Below, in pieces: positions 18,340 to 28,932 of a stretch of DNA of 64,000 nt; within the stretch, counting starts at the first letter, position 1; each line of letters starts with the position of its first letter. The DNA is from an uncultured Anaeroplasma sp. GTDB taxonomy: Bacteria > Bacillota_I > Bacilli_A > Acholeplasmatales > Anaeroplasmataceae. Made by a program: the position numbers and the translations under genes. The notes beneath the pieces are model-generated. The model saw only the letters and a list, made by a program, of their open reading frames with translations, did no database searches and was not told the origin of the DNA. The stretch covers positions 54,179-118,178 of the forward strand of contig CAKQBG010000001.1 in NCBI GenBank assembly GCA_934216145.1, written 5' to 3'.

Positions 18340-20454
18340 TCATTCACCCATATAATTATCAATATTTGAATATTTATTAATTATTTTACATACAGCTTCA
18401 CCAAAATTAGTACATTGATATGGTGTTAATTTTGCATAAGTTCTTAAATCATCAATAGTTTTAGGCCTAAATTTAAGCATGTTAACTAATTGACTATTTT
18501 TAAAAACTTCATAAGACTTTATATTTAAACTTTTATATGTTCTAGTTCTAAATTCTAAAAGTTCTTCTTCCAAACCAGGTTTATATTCATCAAAAGAATT
18601 TTCTTTATCAATTATTACTTTTGATGATTTACTAAAATCATAAATGTCACTAAAATTAAAGTTGTGTTGTTGAATAATAACTTCAATGGTTTGTGGAACA
18701 ACAAAATTAAAATAATACATATCACTCTTTACAAAGTTTCCATAAGAATACGTTGGATATGATTTATTAAAGTTTATATAAGCAGGAATTAATATATTTT
18801 CAAAAATATACTCAAAATAATCAAATAATGATTTTTTTCCAAGGTTAGCTAACAATGTTTCACTTAAAAGATTAAGTGAGCCGATATCATTCTGACCAAG
18901 TAAAAACTTCAAATTATCATTTCCATTATTTAAATTACTTTTTGGAATATCTTTTAATATAGTTATTAAATCTTGGTTAGATAAAATTTTATAAATTAAA
19001 GTGAATATTCCAAGTGTAAATAAATCAGCGTTCTTTGCTAAACCAAGTTTATTAGATCCACGTTTTTCCTCTTTCTTTATTTTTTTCCCCCAATTATTAA
19101 AGCCGATTTTGATATGTTGTAAAGATACTAAATACATAGACTCGTAAACCGGTTTAAAAAGTTTATTATAAATTCTTTCATTTTCTAGCAGTTTAGATTT
19201 AGTATTTTTTGCTGTACCAGGACACTGATAGATAGATGAATAAAGCATTTGAGCAACTTGGTCATTAGATGCATTTTGCCATGGTTGTGAATAAATGTCT
19301 TTTGGAATTTTTTCTCCTCTTTTAACTTGTAAAAACATACCGGCTTTTTCAAATTGTATTTTTAAAAGACGTTGCTCTCTACGATTAGCAATTAGATCTT
19401 TTGCTTTAATTGGCTTTTGAGTGTTAGAAGCCTCAGCAACTTTTGATAGAAAATCAACCTTTTCGCCAATATTTTTATATTTGTTTTTAATAACTTTACA
19501 CATTACAGCAAAATCTTTTTCAAATGTTGCTCTACCTATCAAATTAGTAGTTTGTCCACCATTAACAATAGAAAAATCATATAATTTCAATTCATTTTCG
19601 TTAATAGAGTAATCATCACATGTAATTATAATACCATTATTATAATAACAAAAATTTTCAGATTCTTTCATAATAGTATTATTTATTTGAGAATCAATTT
19701 TAGTTGATTTTACATAATATCTTAAATTGCTAGCAAACAATCCATGTGTACTATATAAAAGAAAATTATCATGAAGAGATTTAGCAGAAATAAAGCCAAG
19801 AAATGATTTTTCTTCGCCAAAATAAGCGACTTCATTATCGTCATACAATTTAAATATACCACAAGGAACCGAATCTTTTGGTTCCTCTACATCGGAAACT
19901 TCTTCTAAAATATCATCCTCAAAGAATATTTGAAACTTAATTGAATCATTTTTCACTTTATAATCATTGGCCAAATTTTGATACCATAATTTTTTTTCGG
20001 CATCAATAGGATAATTGCATAAAACAGTTATATAAAATGTGGTTTTTTCATCAATATCAAATTCATCAAATTTTTTTACAATATTTTCGTTTTTGCCATT
20101 ATAATTTCTACAAATTACATTTGCAACAACCTCATTAACTCTTTTTAAAAAATCAGGATATATAGAATCAAAATTAATTTTAGTTAAATTCATCATAATA
20201 GAAGCAGGTAAAACAGTTATAAAATCGATGGCATTTTCTTCATAATAATTATAATTAATTGCAATAATATCAGCGATATCACCGGTAAAAAAACAAAATT
20301 GATTATTCATTTCATCTAATTTTGTTACATCAGCATTATAATAATGATAAAACATATATAAAGCTGCAGTTTTTACAGTTTCCAATGATTCTTCCATTAT
20401 AAAATCATTTTCTTCTTCTTTATAAATATTAACAATTCTATCTAAATAAGCCAT
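18340..20454 (-). CDS. AIPR-family abortive phage infection protein
   Basis: 704 residues. The AIPR core (PF10592) is seen at about residues 230-360: ASNLRYYVKSTKIDSQINNT, then ENFCYYNNGIIITCDDY and LYDFSIVNGGQTTNLIGRA, with the conserved NNG and NGGQT motifs. The rest is helical. AIPR proteins are known from abortive-infection loci such as AbiR, and also occur beside MORC/Z1 restriction genes. The biochemical activity is not settled. It follows the nuclease-helicase gene by 18 bases and is joined to the next gene by 1 base. Confidence 0.88.
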   Translation of the reverse strand: MAYLDRIVNIYKEEENDFIMEESLETVKTAALYMFYHYYNADVTKLDEMNNQFCFFTGDIADIIAINYNYYEENAIDFITVLPASIMMNLTKINFDSIYPDFLKRVNEVVANVICRNYNGKNENIVKKFDEFDIDEKTTFYITVLCNYPIDAEKKLWYQNLANDYKVKNDSIKFQIFFEDDILEEVSDVEEPKDSVPCGIFKLYDDNEVAYFGEEKSFLGFISAKSLHDNFLLYSTHGLFASNLRYYVKSTKIDSQINNTIMKESENFCYYNNGIIITCDDYSINENELKLYDFSIVNGGQTTNLIGRATFEKDFAVMCKVIKNKYKNIGEKVDFLSKVAEASNTQKPIKAKDLIANRREQRLLKIQFEKAGMFLQVKRGEKIPKDIYSQPWQNASNDQVAQMLYSSIYQCPGTAKNTKSKLLENERIYNKLFKPVYESMYLVSLQHIKIGFNNWGKKIKKEEKRGSNKLGLAKNADLFTLGIFTLIYKILSNQDLITILKDIPKSNLNNGNDNLKFLLGQNDIGSLNLLSETLLANLGKKSLFDYFEYIFENILIPAYINFNKSYPTYSYGNFVKSDMYYFNFVVPQTIEVIIQQHNFNFSDIYDFSKSSKVIIDKENSFDEYKPGLEEELLEFRTRTYKSLNIKSYEVFKNSQLVNMLKFRPKTIDDLRTYAKLTPYQCTNFGEAVCKIINKYSNIDNYMGE

Positions 20455-20472
20455 AACAAGACCTCCAAATTA

Positions 20473-22458
20473 CTACAATTTTTTAATTCCACATCTAATT
20501 AGGTAATCATAAATATCATCATAAAATTTTTTATTTCTTGTTTTATCTTCACTTTCATCAACGCCTTCAGGTACAAATATAACCATACCTTGTCTTGCTC
20601 TTGTTAAAAGTACCCTATAAGCATTCAATAAATATCTCTTTTGAGCTTCATTATTTCTATGAAGCCATTTCGTGCCTCTAAAATTATAAAAATCCCATTT
20701 ATTATCATTTAATCTTCTTAAGTCAGCATCCCAGCAAACCATTGCCCAATCAATTTCTAATCCTTGCATTTTAAATTCACTTGCAACAACTTCCATCATA
20801 TTAGATGAACGTAAATCATCTGGTGGAGCAAGAAACCAATTTTTTACATCTATATCTGTTGGAACATAAATTCCTTCAGGTTTTAATCTTTGAGCAGAAC
20901 TACAAGCAATTACTCCACATCTTTGTGATCCTCTTACCTGTGACTTAATCCATTGTTTGGCTTTTTTAACATCACGTGAAATATAAATGGAATATTTATT
21001 AAACATATTATCTAAAATATCTTTAGCATTTTCCGGTTCATTGTTTAGCAAGTAATCAACGAACATACTTTGCTTGTCTGCTCTAAAAGATCTAATTGAT
21101 GTTTTTAAATGTAGAGTATCATTAACAATAGCTTTATGATAATTCTCAATCATCTTCCTATTAATACTTTTATCCTCAATTTGCTCAAATATTTTTGATG
21201 AATAAAATACTGTCCAATCAGAAAAATCTTCGATAACAGTTCTAAACCATTCATTAATTCCAACTTCACCGTTATAAATATCTTGACCAAGTCCAACTAA
21301 GCATATAATTACTGCCCATCCATCATGTCGATTCATAACATCAACAAGAAAATGAGGTTCGCTAATTTCTAAAGTAGTCTTCATTTTTTTAGAAGTCCAA
21401 TCTTTAAGTTTTTCTTTATTCCATACTCGCTGTGCTTCATCAAAAATCAAAATACGCTCAGCTGGAGCAGTCTTAACATCCATATAATATTTTCTAAATT
21501 CAAAACTGCCTTGAATAAGGGCTTTAACAGCAATATTATTTGCTTTATTACCATTCTCTTTAGAACTTTTAATTAAAGCTTCTCTTAAAACAGTAACAAG
21601 AGGACCGTTTCCACTTAAATATACACTTAAGTTATCAAGGCCTTTTGCCATATTCTTTGTAACAGTATCAAGTCCAACTAAAGTTTTACCTGCACCAGGT
21701 ACACCTGTCACAAAACATATAACTTTTTCATTATGTTCTTTTGCATATTCAATCGCGAAGTCAATTGTATCTTCACATAAATCGATATCGCCTTGTCCAG
21801 CTTCAGAATGAGCAATTTCAGTCATATTATGAGTTTTATATGCTTGAACAGCAGCATCAATAATAGTTGGAGTAGGATAATATGGTGAATTAAACCACTT
21901 ACTAAAATCTATTTTTTCATTATCACCATATTTATCAGCTACAATTTTAACTTTATTAATAAAAGTTTCAGAATTTTCTTTTTGTAATTCTATTTGTTTA
22001 TCTAAATAATCATTATATGATTGATTTTTTATTTCTTTAGCATTAGTTGCAATAAGAATTGGACAAACAAAAAGATTTTCGGATTCTTTATGAAAATTTT
22101 TTATATCAATAGCATAATCCTCAGCTTGTCTTGCATCTTCAGCAGTAAATACTTTTTTACCATTTTTAAATTCTAAGGAGAAAACCATATGTCTGATTAA
22201 AAGGATAACATCAATTCTCTTACCTAATCGAATAATATCATATTCGAAAATTATGTCTCCAGTCATATCACAAAAAGTTAATTTTTCTTTCAATTGATTA
22301 ATTTGATTATCCCATGCATCACGTTGGTCTACATTTATTTCAAATGAATTATTAATCAATTCAGCAATTATATTATTAGATGGATCAATTAAAAAATCAG
22401 ATATAGTATTATAATAATATGCTTTTCCTTCTTGAGTAGAAAATATTACACCAGACAT
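20473..22458 (-). CDS. DUF2075-type nuclease-helicase
   Basis: 661 residues. The first 130 residues look like a PD-(D/E)XK fold: RIDVILLIRH at 81-90 and then SLEFKNGKK, where E-F-K would be the catalytic pair. The ATPase part has Walker A VTGVPGAGKTLVGLD at 250-264, motif II RILIFDEAQRVW, and near the end LLTRARQGMVIFVP, the motif VI region of superfamily 1 helicases (DUF2075/Schlafen group 3 type). GGGAGG lies before the ATG. It is the first gene of the operon; a TATACT at 22491-22496 may be its -10 box. A second, separate member of this family is at 58092-59978. Confidence 0.88.
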   Translation of the reverse strand: MSGVIFSTQEGKAYYYNTISDFLIDPSNNIIAELINNSFEINVDQRDAWDNQINQLKEKLTFCDMTGDIIFEYDIIRLGKRIDVILLIRHMVFSLEFKNGKKVFTAEDARQAEDYAIDIKNFHKESENLFVCPILIATNAKEIKNQSYNDYLDKQIELQKENSETFINKVKIVADKYGDNEKIDFSKWFNSPYYPTPTIIDAAVQAYKTHNMTEIAHSEAGQGDIDLCEDTIDFAIEYAKEHNEKVICFVTGVPGAGKTLVGLDTVTKNMAKGLDNLSVYLSGNGPLVTVLREALIKSSKENGNKANNIAVKALIQGSFEFRKYYMDVKTAPAERILIFDEAQRVWNKEKLKDWTSKKMKTTLEISEPHFLVDVMNRHDGWAVIICLVGLGQDIYNGEVGINEWFRTVIEDFSDWTVFYSSKIFEQIEDKSINRKMIENYHKAIVNDTLHLKTSIRSFRADKQSMFVDYLLNNEPENAKDILDNMFNKYSIYISRDVKKAKQWIKSQVRGSQRCGVIACSSAQRLKPEGIYVPTDIDVKNWFLAPPDDLRSSNMMEVVASEFKMQGLEIDWAMVCWDADLRRLNDNKWDFYNFRGTKWLHRNNEAQKRYLLNAYRVLLTRARQGMVIFVPEGVDESEDKTRNKKFYDDIYDYLIRCGIKKL

Positions 22459-22598
22459 AAATGCCTCCCATAAAGTTACTAATTTGCTCTAGTATAACAT
22501 AACTATACAAATAAATCTCTAATTTTCATAAAAATTCTACCAAAATGGTGCAAAAACTCACAATAAATGATGATTTCTATAAACATTCTTTATCAAAT

Positions 22599-22711
22599 TC
22601 AATCATTCAATAAATCAATTGAATCCTTAATTAAAGTCTTATAAATGCTAGTTCTCATTTCTAAATTATAATAATCCTTATGCACAAATTTTAAAGTTTG
22701 ATATTTTTTTT
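22599..22711 (-). other. Frameshifted C-terminal extension of YobI-like protein
   Basis: From the 8-T run at 22704-22711 the alternative frame reads YQTLKFVHKDYYNLEMRTSI then YKTLIKDSIDLLND and TGA at 22599-22601. This is clean protein-like sequence and continues the helical C terminus of the neighbouring gene if one base of the run is removed. Confidence 0.6.
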
Positions 22712-25700
22712 CTATTTTTGCTTGTAGTATAAGAAACAATTTTAAACTTTTTCAATCTTTTTAACAATTCATAAGTATTTTGTTGCTTATTATTGTCTAT
22801 ATTGAAATTAATATAATCATTTGATTCAATTTCATCTATTTCATTAATGTCATCTAAAAGACGTTCAATAAATGAACAATCCTTCAAAATATCACGTTTT
22901 TGAATTTTATTCATAAGTAAATCGAAAGTATCAAAATCATATCTTTTCTTTATCAAAACTTCAGAGTAGATTTTATCATTAAAACTTATATTATTTTCAA
23001 TACCAATGTGAACAATATTATCAATATTTTCGCTACTAATAATAGTATTTGAAACATGATTAATGTAATCTTCAATTGATTTCTTGTCAATTTTAGATTT
23101 AATAATTTCAATTAAAATATTGTCACTATAATCAATATTTTCAACGTCAAAAGAATCTGGATTTAATTCATACCATAAAACAAGAGACAATGGATAATTA
23201 TTTAAAATTTTAAAATCTTCTATCTCAATTTTACCACATTTAATAAGTTCACAAATGTTTTGATCAAAAAAATCAACTTCTCTTAATGTAAATTTATTAT
23301 TGAACGATTTTAATATTTTCAAATTTATATTTGATTTAAGAATATCATTTTTAATATCAAATTCATCAACAGGAATTGTAGATAAATACTCAACATTATC
23401 ATTAACAACAATAGTTAAATCATCAATAAGGTGCTTTGAATTTAAAAATTCTAAATTTTTCCAATTACCAAGATATTTCTTCAATTGTATAATACAATTT
23501 AATATATCCCCATTAAATTTTTCGATATTAGAAAATTTTATATTATCATTTTTTTCTATTAAATTTGTTTGTTGAGTAAAATTAGAAATATCAAGTATTT
23601 TACATATCAAGTCTTCATTTGTTTCATTAGGAATATAATCAATTAAACATCTATAAAAATCATCAATATTATTTTCCACATAATGATTGTCATTTAATTT
23701 TTCATAAGCTGATGATAATAAAGTAGGCAATTTTAATTCACTCAAAATAATTTCAACATTTTGTTTTGAAATAACATATAAATTATTTTTTATAATTAAA
23801 CTAATATCATCTTTGTTAACATCATCCAGATTTTCAAATTTAACATTAATTCTTTTTAATTGTTCAACGTTTGTTGAAAGATTTAGTAATGATGGTTTAC
23901 ATTTTGAAATTTCATTGGAAAGAATAGAATTTTCATCATAAAACGAAAGCAAATTTTCTTCTTTATAATTCAAAATAATATTAAATAGTTGAATTTTCTC
24001 ATCATTTGTAAATTCATTTTTTGAAATTAGAAATTTAAAATTAGGATTTCTAAGTTTAAATAATTCAATAATAAATCCATCAAACTTGTTTTTCTTAACA
24101 TATTTAACAATAAAATTTCTTATATCATCACTTTGCTGCTTAATCAAATCTAAGCAAATTAAATATTCTCTATGATAGTTTTTTTTGTTAACAAATATAT
24201 ATTTAAATAAATCAATATTTAAACAATATGTATGTTTGAAAGCATCAATTTCTAAATCGCTAATAACATTTTCAATGTATTTCAATTCAATATCAACATT
24301 ATTACCATTTTTTAATAAAACATTAGAAATAAAACACTCATCATTTTTTGATAACATATTTGATGGTATAAATAAATAATCTAAATAATCCTCTTCGATA
24401 TATCCGTTAACAATTAAAAATTCAATCAATTCACTTTCATTATTTTTAAATACAGTTTTTAATTCATAATTATCAGATATTTGTTTCAATGTCGAATCAC
24501 TTAATAAAATAATTTCATTTTTAAGATCATTAATTTTTTGTCTTTTTTGTTCTATTTTATTATTATTAAAATTTTTTATGACAGTTTCAATTTTAAAATA
24601 ATCTTTACCTTCTTTGGTTTCAAAATCACTAATTTTTCCACTTTTGTATCCGTTAAAATAATAATATACTTTTTGATTTTTATTTTCAAATGTTTGCAAT
24701 TCATCAACAGAAACACTATTATCAGGTTTATAATTGTTCACATAAGGAATATTTTCTATTAAATATAATTTTAATTCTTTTTTTAACGTATCTATCGTAT
24801 AAAAAGAATTATTTTCAATTTCTTCTATTTCTTTCTCAATAGTTTTAATTTCACAATTAATAGAATTAATTTTCTCTTTAATACTTTCATTTTTTGATTC
24901 AAACAAATTAAATACTAAGCCATCTCTTTTTTGTAACAAAGCAAAATCTTTTGGCTCTTTATTCTTATATAGCATCATTGAGAATAATTTTTCATTTTTT
25001 AAATCTTTGCTTTGAGATGTATTTAATAAACTCCAATATAATTTATAATCATTAAAGGTATTATTCAACAAGCGATAATCATTAACAAAAAATCTAATTT
25101 TATTTATATAATCATTTTCCAATCTCATATCTTCTTTTAAAGCGCCATTAAATGAATTAATTATATCTCTCGAATTTTGAGCATTTAATATTGGAATCAA
25201 AGAAATTACAAATTCAAAAAATTTAGCTCTATCAACATCAAAATTAAACATATCATCTTTAATACAATATAAAAAAGTTACTTTTTGTTTAACAATAGAA
25301 CTGTTATTTATTAATTGATTTATTTCTCTTAATTTAGTAAATATATTTAAGTTTTCAAATCTATCTAAATCTTCAATTACTAAAACTTCAATTTTTGAAG
25401 CACTAAAAAAGTAAATTAATTCATCAGCAAACCTATTTAAAACAGATAAATTATTATCTTTTTCAGATTCAACCTCAATATTAAAAAGTTTAACCTTCCT
25501 TATAGAGCCTGATTGAAACAAATTAAATAAAAAGCAAGAAAGAAAAAGAGCAGTTAATGCGAAGAAAATATATAATATTATAGGGTCTATTTTTGTGGAA
25601 TTTTTATAAAAACAAAAAGTTAATGTTCCAAATATAATTAATCCAGTAATGGAAACCACATTAAAAATTATCTTTTTTAAGGATGAATTATCAATTCTAG

Positions 25701-26079
25701 ATATTCTTGTATTAGGAAATTTAGAAACTTCTCTAGAATAGATTATTTGTTGTAAAATACTTAATTCAATTGCTTTTTCGTCTTTATCAAAAAATGCTTT
25801 ATTTAGGCACGCACTATCATCATATTTATTAATTGTATCATTTATATTTGCATTAGTCTCAACATTAAAAGAAGCCAAAGAAATTTTAAGAATTTTGTCT
25901 TTTTTTCTTTCAATGCTTTCATAAGTTTTAATAAGTGAACTTTTTCCTGCACCATAAGGTGCAATAATACCAATATTATATACATCAGGATCATTAATTT
26001 TAGAATTCAAAATTTCACAATATTTTTTATACTTATTTAAATCAGATTTTGGCGCATTAGAAAAGTATTTTTCATCCAT
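22678..26079 (-). CDS. YobI-like membrane-anchored P-loop NTPase
   Basis: 1133 residues as read. The N terminus has Walker A IGIIAPYGAGKSSLIKTYE (G43-S48) and Walker B IEVLVIEDLDRFENL near 230-244, the pattern of YobI/KAP-type P-loop NTPases. Two membrane helices lie between them (about 136-155 and 168-190). Residues about 390-520 are coiled-coil and beta mixed; the remaining 600 residues are Asn/Ile/Leu-rich repeats of helical type. In B. subtilis yobI is a phage-region gene of unknown function, and KAP NTPases are often defence-linked. It is transcribed alone, upstream of the restriction operon. Its C terminus probably is frameshifted at a run of eight A/T (22704-22711). Reading the other frame adds about 35 residues. 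Confidence 0.8.
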   Translation of the reverse strand: MDEKYFSNAPKSDLNKYKKYCEILNSKINDPDVYNIGIIAPYGAGKSSLIKTYESIERKKDKILKISLASFNVETNANINDTINKYDDSACLNKAFFDKDEKAIELSILQQIIYSREVSKFPNTRISRIDNSSLKKIIFNVVSITGLIIFGTLTFCFYKNSTKIDPIILYIFFALTALFLSCFLFNLFQSGSIRKVKLFNIEVESEKDNNLSVLNRFADELIYFFSASKIEVLVIEDLDRFENLNIFTKLREINQLINNSSIVKQKVTFLYCIKDDMFNFDVDRAKFFEFVISLIPILNAQNSRDIINSFNGALKEDMRLENDYINKIRFFVNDYRLLNNTFNDYKLYWSLLNTSQSKDLKNEKLFSMMLYKNKEPKDFALLQKRDGLVFNLFESKNESIKEKINSINCEIKTIEKEIEEIENNSFYTIDTLKKELKLYLIENIPYVNNYKPDNSVSVDELQTFENKNQKVYYYFNGYKSGKISDFETKEGKDYFKIETVIKNFNNNKIEQKRQKINDLKNEIILLSDSTLKQISDNYELKTVFKNNESELIEFLIVNGYIEEDYLDYLFIPSNMLSKNDECFISNVLLKNGNNVDIELKYIENVISDLEIDAFKHTYCLNIDLFKYIFVNKKNYHREYLICLDLIKQQSDDIRNFIVKYVKKNKFDGFIIELFKLRNPNFKFLISKNEFTNDEKIQLFNIILNYKEENLLSFYDENSILSNEISKCKPSLLNLSTNVEQLKRINVKFENLDDVNKDDISLIIKNNLYVISKQNVEIILSELKLPTLLSSAYEKLNDNHYVENNIDDFYRCLIDYIPNETNEDLICKILDISNFTQQTNLIEKNDNIKFSNIEKFNGDILNCIIQLKKYLGNWKNLEFLNSKHLIDDLTIVVNDNVEYLSTIPVDEFDIKNDILKSNINLKILKSFNNKFTLREVDFFDQNICELIKCGKIEIEDFKILNNYPLSLVLWYELNPDSFDVENIDYSDNILIEIIKSKIDKKSIEDYINHVSNTIISSENIDNIVHIGIENNISFNDKIYSEVLIKKRYDFDTFDLLMNKIQKRDILKDCSFIERLLDDINEIDEIESNDYINFNIDNNKQQNTYELLKRLKKFKIVSYTTSKNRKKISNFKICA

Positions 26080-26351
26080 ATTATCACTCCTATATTAATA
26101 TAATTTTAGCACAAAACGACAAAAAAATCAACCTTGTAAAACTGATTAAATAAAATTATTTATTTTGTTATTTTTTTATAATACTTGTTTTATAATTTGT
26201 GATTAATATATTTGTTTTACTAATCAAATCATTTTCGCCGAAATTAAAAAGCTTTTACTCATTTTAATGATAACAATGAGTTGTCGGTTCCATAAAATAC
26301 AAAATTTTGCATACCCAAAAATGCAAATTATCTAGTATTCAAGCCATTTTT
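26080..26351. other. Gap with a solitary copy of the helicase-fragment boundary repeat
   Basis: An orphan copy of the 3' boundary sequence lies at 26253-26291, next to an imperfect hairpin (26303-26329). No gene is seen. Confidence 0.5.
26253..26291. repeat. Boundary repeat, orphan copy
   Basis: ATTTTAATGATAACAATGAG with TTGxxGGxTCC after it matches the junctions downstream of the three truncated helicase copies at about 26346, 29042 and 31924. This copy has no helicase piece beside it. Confidence 0.75.
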
Positions 26352-27059
26352 TTAATGATAACAATAAATTGAAGGCTTTCCACTACCGGTCGCGCTGATT
26401 AAAAGTGCCTTCTTAACTCCTAAATCTCTATTTCTTCTTAATTCCTTTAAAGCTCTTCTTTGCATTGAATTAGGCTTTATACCTTCAGTTTCTGGATTAA
26501 AATAATCCATATCCCATTTTTCAATCGCATAATCTAATATTAATGAATATTTATTAATAATATCGTTATTTAATAATTTTGTTTTATTCCATAAATCAAT
26601 ATATTCATTATATGCTGCATTTATAGATGATAATTCCTCTTTAGATACTAATGATACATTCCATTCAATATTCTTAAGTAACGCAAATCTTGTTATATTA
26701 GAAGATCCTACTATAAATTCATATGAATCATTATATTCAAATAAATATCCTTTTGAGTGAAAACCATTATCACCAAAAGAATTAAAATCGATATGACATG
26801 TAAAATTAGGATATTTATTCATCCATTTAATAAATGTATTAAGTGATGCTATATCTGTAAAGTTTTGATATGTTGAAGTAATTATTTTACCAATTACACC
26901 TCGATCTAAGGCTTCTTCTATCTCTCGTTCTATTAATATAAGCCATGCTTTTTTTATAAAGCTTACTGATAATGAAAAAGTATTACATTTATTAAATGAT
27001 TCTTTAATTTTATCCAGAAACTTAATATCTGAATAATTAGTTAAAAATAAATCCTTCAT
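26346..27059 (-). pseudogene. PLD-domain helicase, 5' fragment, copy 1
   Basis: A clean frame of 235 residues with MKDLFLTNYSDIKFLDKIKE start. Residues about 10-160 are a phospholipase D-like domain (FHSKGYLFE is the H-x-K half-motif and FIVGSSNITRFAL its partner). Then ALKELRRNRDLGVKKALLISATGSGK starts a superfamily 2 helicase, but the gene stops a few codons later, inside Walker A (GSGKPSIYCYH). Full-length relatives continue for several hundred residues with DEAD and helicase C domains, so this is truncated. The promoter region has a TATACT about 29 bases upstream. Two further copies share this exact end. Confidence 0.8.
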
Positions 27060-27118
27060 TTTCTAAAACTCCTCGTTAGCTTCAGTATACCATATTTTAA
27101 CATTTAATTACAGAAAAA

Positions 27119-27145
27119 AATGCTTAAGTTTTTAGCCCAAGCATT
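27119..27145 (-). terminator. Terminator upstream of helicase copy 1
   Basis: AATGCTT/AAGCATT stem (27139-27145 with 27119-27125) followed by TTTTTTTC on the minus strand. A matching hairpin precedes copy 2 at 29817-29842. Confidence 0.65.
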
Positions 27146-27157
27146 AAAAAACCGATT

Positions 27158-27301
27158 CTATTTTTTAATATTTTTACAATAGCCATTCTTACTTTAAACA
27201 ATATATTTTATGTCATCCATATATTTTAAATGTCAAATTATTGTTGTTCTTGAAACACCTATACTATTAGCAATTTCATTAGTTATAACTGTAATATTCA
27301 T
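27158..27301 (-). pseudogene. Winged-helix C-terminal remnant of an AlbA/Schlafen-type protein
   Basis: The minus strand reads NITVITNEIANSIGVSRTTI, a TGA in place of an expected Arg, HLKYMDDIKYIV, another stop, and SKNGYCKNIKK. This is the usual winged-helix tail of AlbA_2/HATPase_c_4 ATP-binding proteins. Two stops make it dead. Confidence 0.6.
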
Positions 27302-27413
27302 TTTTGATTGTGATAAAAATAAATTATTTAATTATTTAAAGCAATTTGGAAGGTATGTGACAGTAAAACCACCAGAACGTTTAAAAATCAAACTAAATAA
27401 ATTTCAAAAAATT
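27297..27413 (+). pseudogene. WYL-domain C-terminal remnant
   Basis: The plus strand reads FDCDKNKLFNYLKQFGRYVT followed by VKPPERLKIKLNKF. It aligns with the C terminus of the intact WYL gene at 30908-31903 (FDTDLNKLYLYLLQFGRHAK and VIEPIELKNKLNNF). The upstream part of that gene is missing. Confidence 0.75.
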
Positions 27414-28904
27414 CAAGCTTATTTTTTAAATTTAAAGCATTTGAAGAAGAATTTTTATCTTTTTCCTTAAATTCAATCATTCCTTCTTCAATTAATTCTA
27501 TAATACAACTTCTAAACGTTTTAGATATATTACCTTTATATCCCATTTTTAAATATAAGGAACTCGCTGATAAAGATTCCTTTTTCAAACTATCTAATAT
27601 TTCATTTTTTATTTCTTCTTTATTTCTTCTTTTAGATATATAATTATCCTCACTTGTAAAAAATGCTTTATTAATAGGCAAAATTACAGAAAAAAAACTT
27701 CTATCCACATCCGTAAGAAAAATTGGCATTGGTGAATTATTTTCTTTTATTGATTTTATTGCTGTAGGTATACCTGTATTTCTTCCCTCAATCAAATGCA
27801 ATTCTTTTAAAAAATCACCTATTCTTCTATTTCTATATCTTCTTGATCTCATATTAAAACTTTTAATATCATCATCAGAAATAGATCTGTCTGGTCCAGG
27901 TAAACTAGTAATTTCAATTTTATCTTTTTCTATCCTAATTGTAATAGGCTCTGGTATTTGATAGGACTTATGATAAACCGCATTTGAAACAAATTCTTCT
28001 AATGCATCATAACTATAATTTTTAACTCTTACAGCCTCAGCTTGACCAGAAATTTTATATACTTTTTCAGCAATGATATTATTTTTTAAATATGACAATG
28101 CATTTTTTAGTTGCTCATCTAAAGGTCCTGAAAATATTCTTTCTTCCATTCCTTGACCAGTCAAATCCGGAATATTAACCACTTCTATTCTACTATATGG
28201 GAAAAAGTTTTCCGGCTTTTCGTTAAAAAATAACAATCCAACGTTCAAAGGTTTAAAAAATTCACTTGGTCCACCAGCAATTCTTAAATCTTTTGATAAA
28301 TCTACAACACTCATGTTATCGATTCTATTTATTAAATTACTGCCAATATTTTCTAAATAATTTCTTATTAATGGATATTTTAAATCTGTAATATTTGATT
28401 TCAAATTTACACGATCATCAAACGGTACATTATGTGAAAGAGAAATTAATTCATTAACATCAAGTATTGAAGCCTCTATAGTACTAGATAATTTTCTAAT
28501 ATAATATATTTTCTCAGAATTTCTATTATTTGGTTGTTTTGGACACTGATATGGTCTATCATAACCGCCAGGACACCAAACTAATAATAAATTTGCATTT
28601 TCATAAATAACAGGCTCTGTAATTGGAATATATATTGGTCTTAGAAAATTGCAGTATTTTAAAATTTCTTTTTGAATTCTATCAATTTCATGAATATTTA
28701 ATCCAACAATTGGTCTTTTAATATTACCATTATCTTCTTCAATCCCAATAACAATATACCTCCTCCCCAATTATCTATATCATTTGCAAAAGCACTGATT
28801 GTCTTTAAAGTTGTTTCAGGATTCCAATTCATTTTAAATTCAATTCTTGCCCATTCAACAGTGTTCCCCTCAAGAAGAGTATTTATAGAAACAGGTATAG
28901 CCAT
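27388..28904 (-). pseudogene. AlbA_2 (Schlafen-like) ATP-binding protein, frameshifted
   Basis: Two overlapping frames form one protein of about 500 residues. The N-terminal frame (28698-28904) gives EFKMNWNPETTLKTISAFAN and DNWGGG; the second (27388-28770) continues YIVIGIEEDNGNIKRPIVGL, the canonical AlbA_2 GGGYIVIGIEE motif broken by one base near 28757-28768. The rest has a HATPase_c_4 region (LEEFVSNAVYHKSYQIPEP, EITSLPGPD, EGRNTGIPTAIKSI) and a C-terminal winged helix. Such proteins bind ATP and often regulate or take part in defence. Three 11-bp repeats lie just upstream (28933-28965). The shift could be inactivating, an error, or a switch. Confidence 0.8.
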
Positions 28905-28932
28905 AAAATCACCTCATTTAAAATTTATTTTT

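Noticed and set aside
27210..27470. An 86-residue plus-strand frame as an intact gene
   Set aside because: Only the segment at 27297-27413 has homology (WYL C terminus); the rest is antisense to a winged-helix remnant and to the AlbA-type gene, with no ribosome site.
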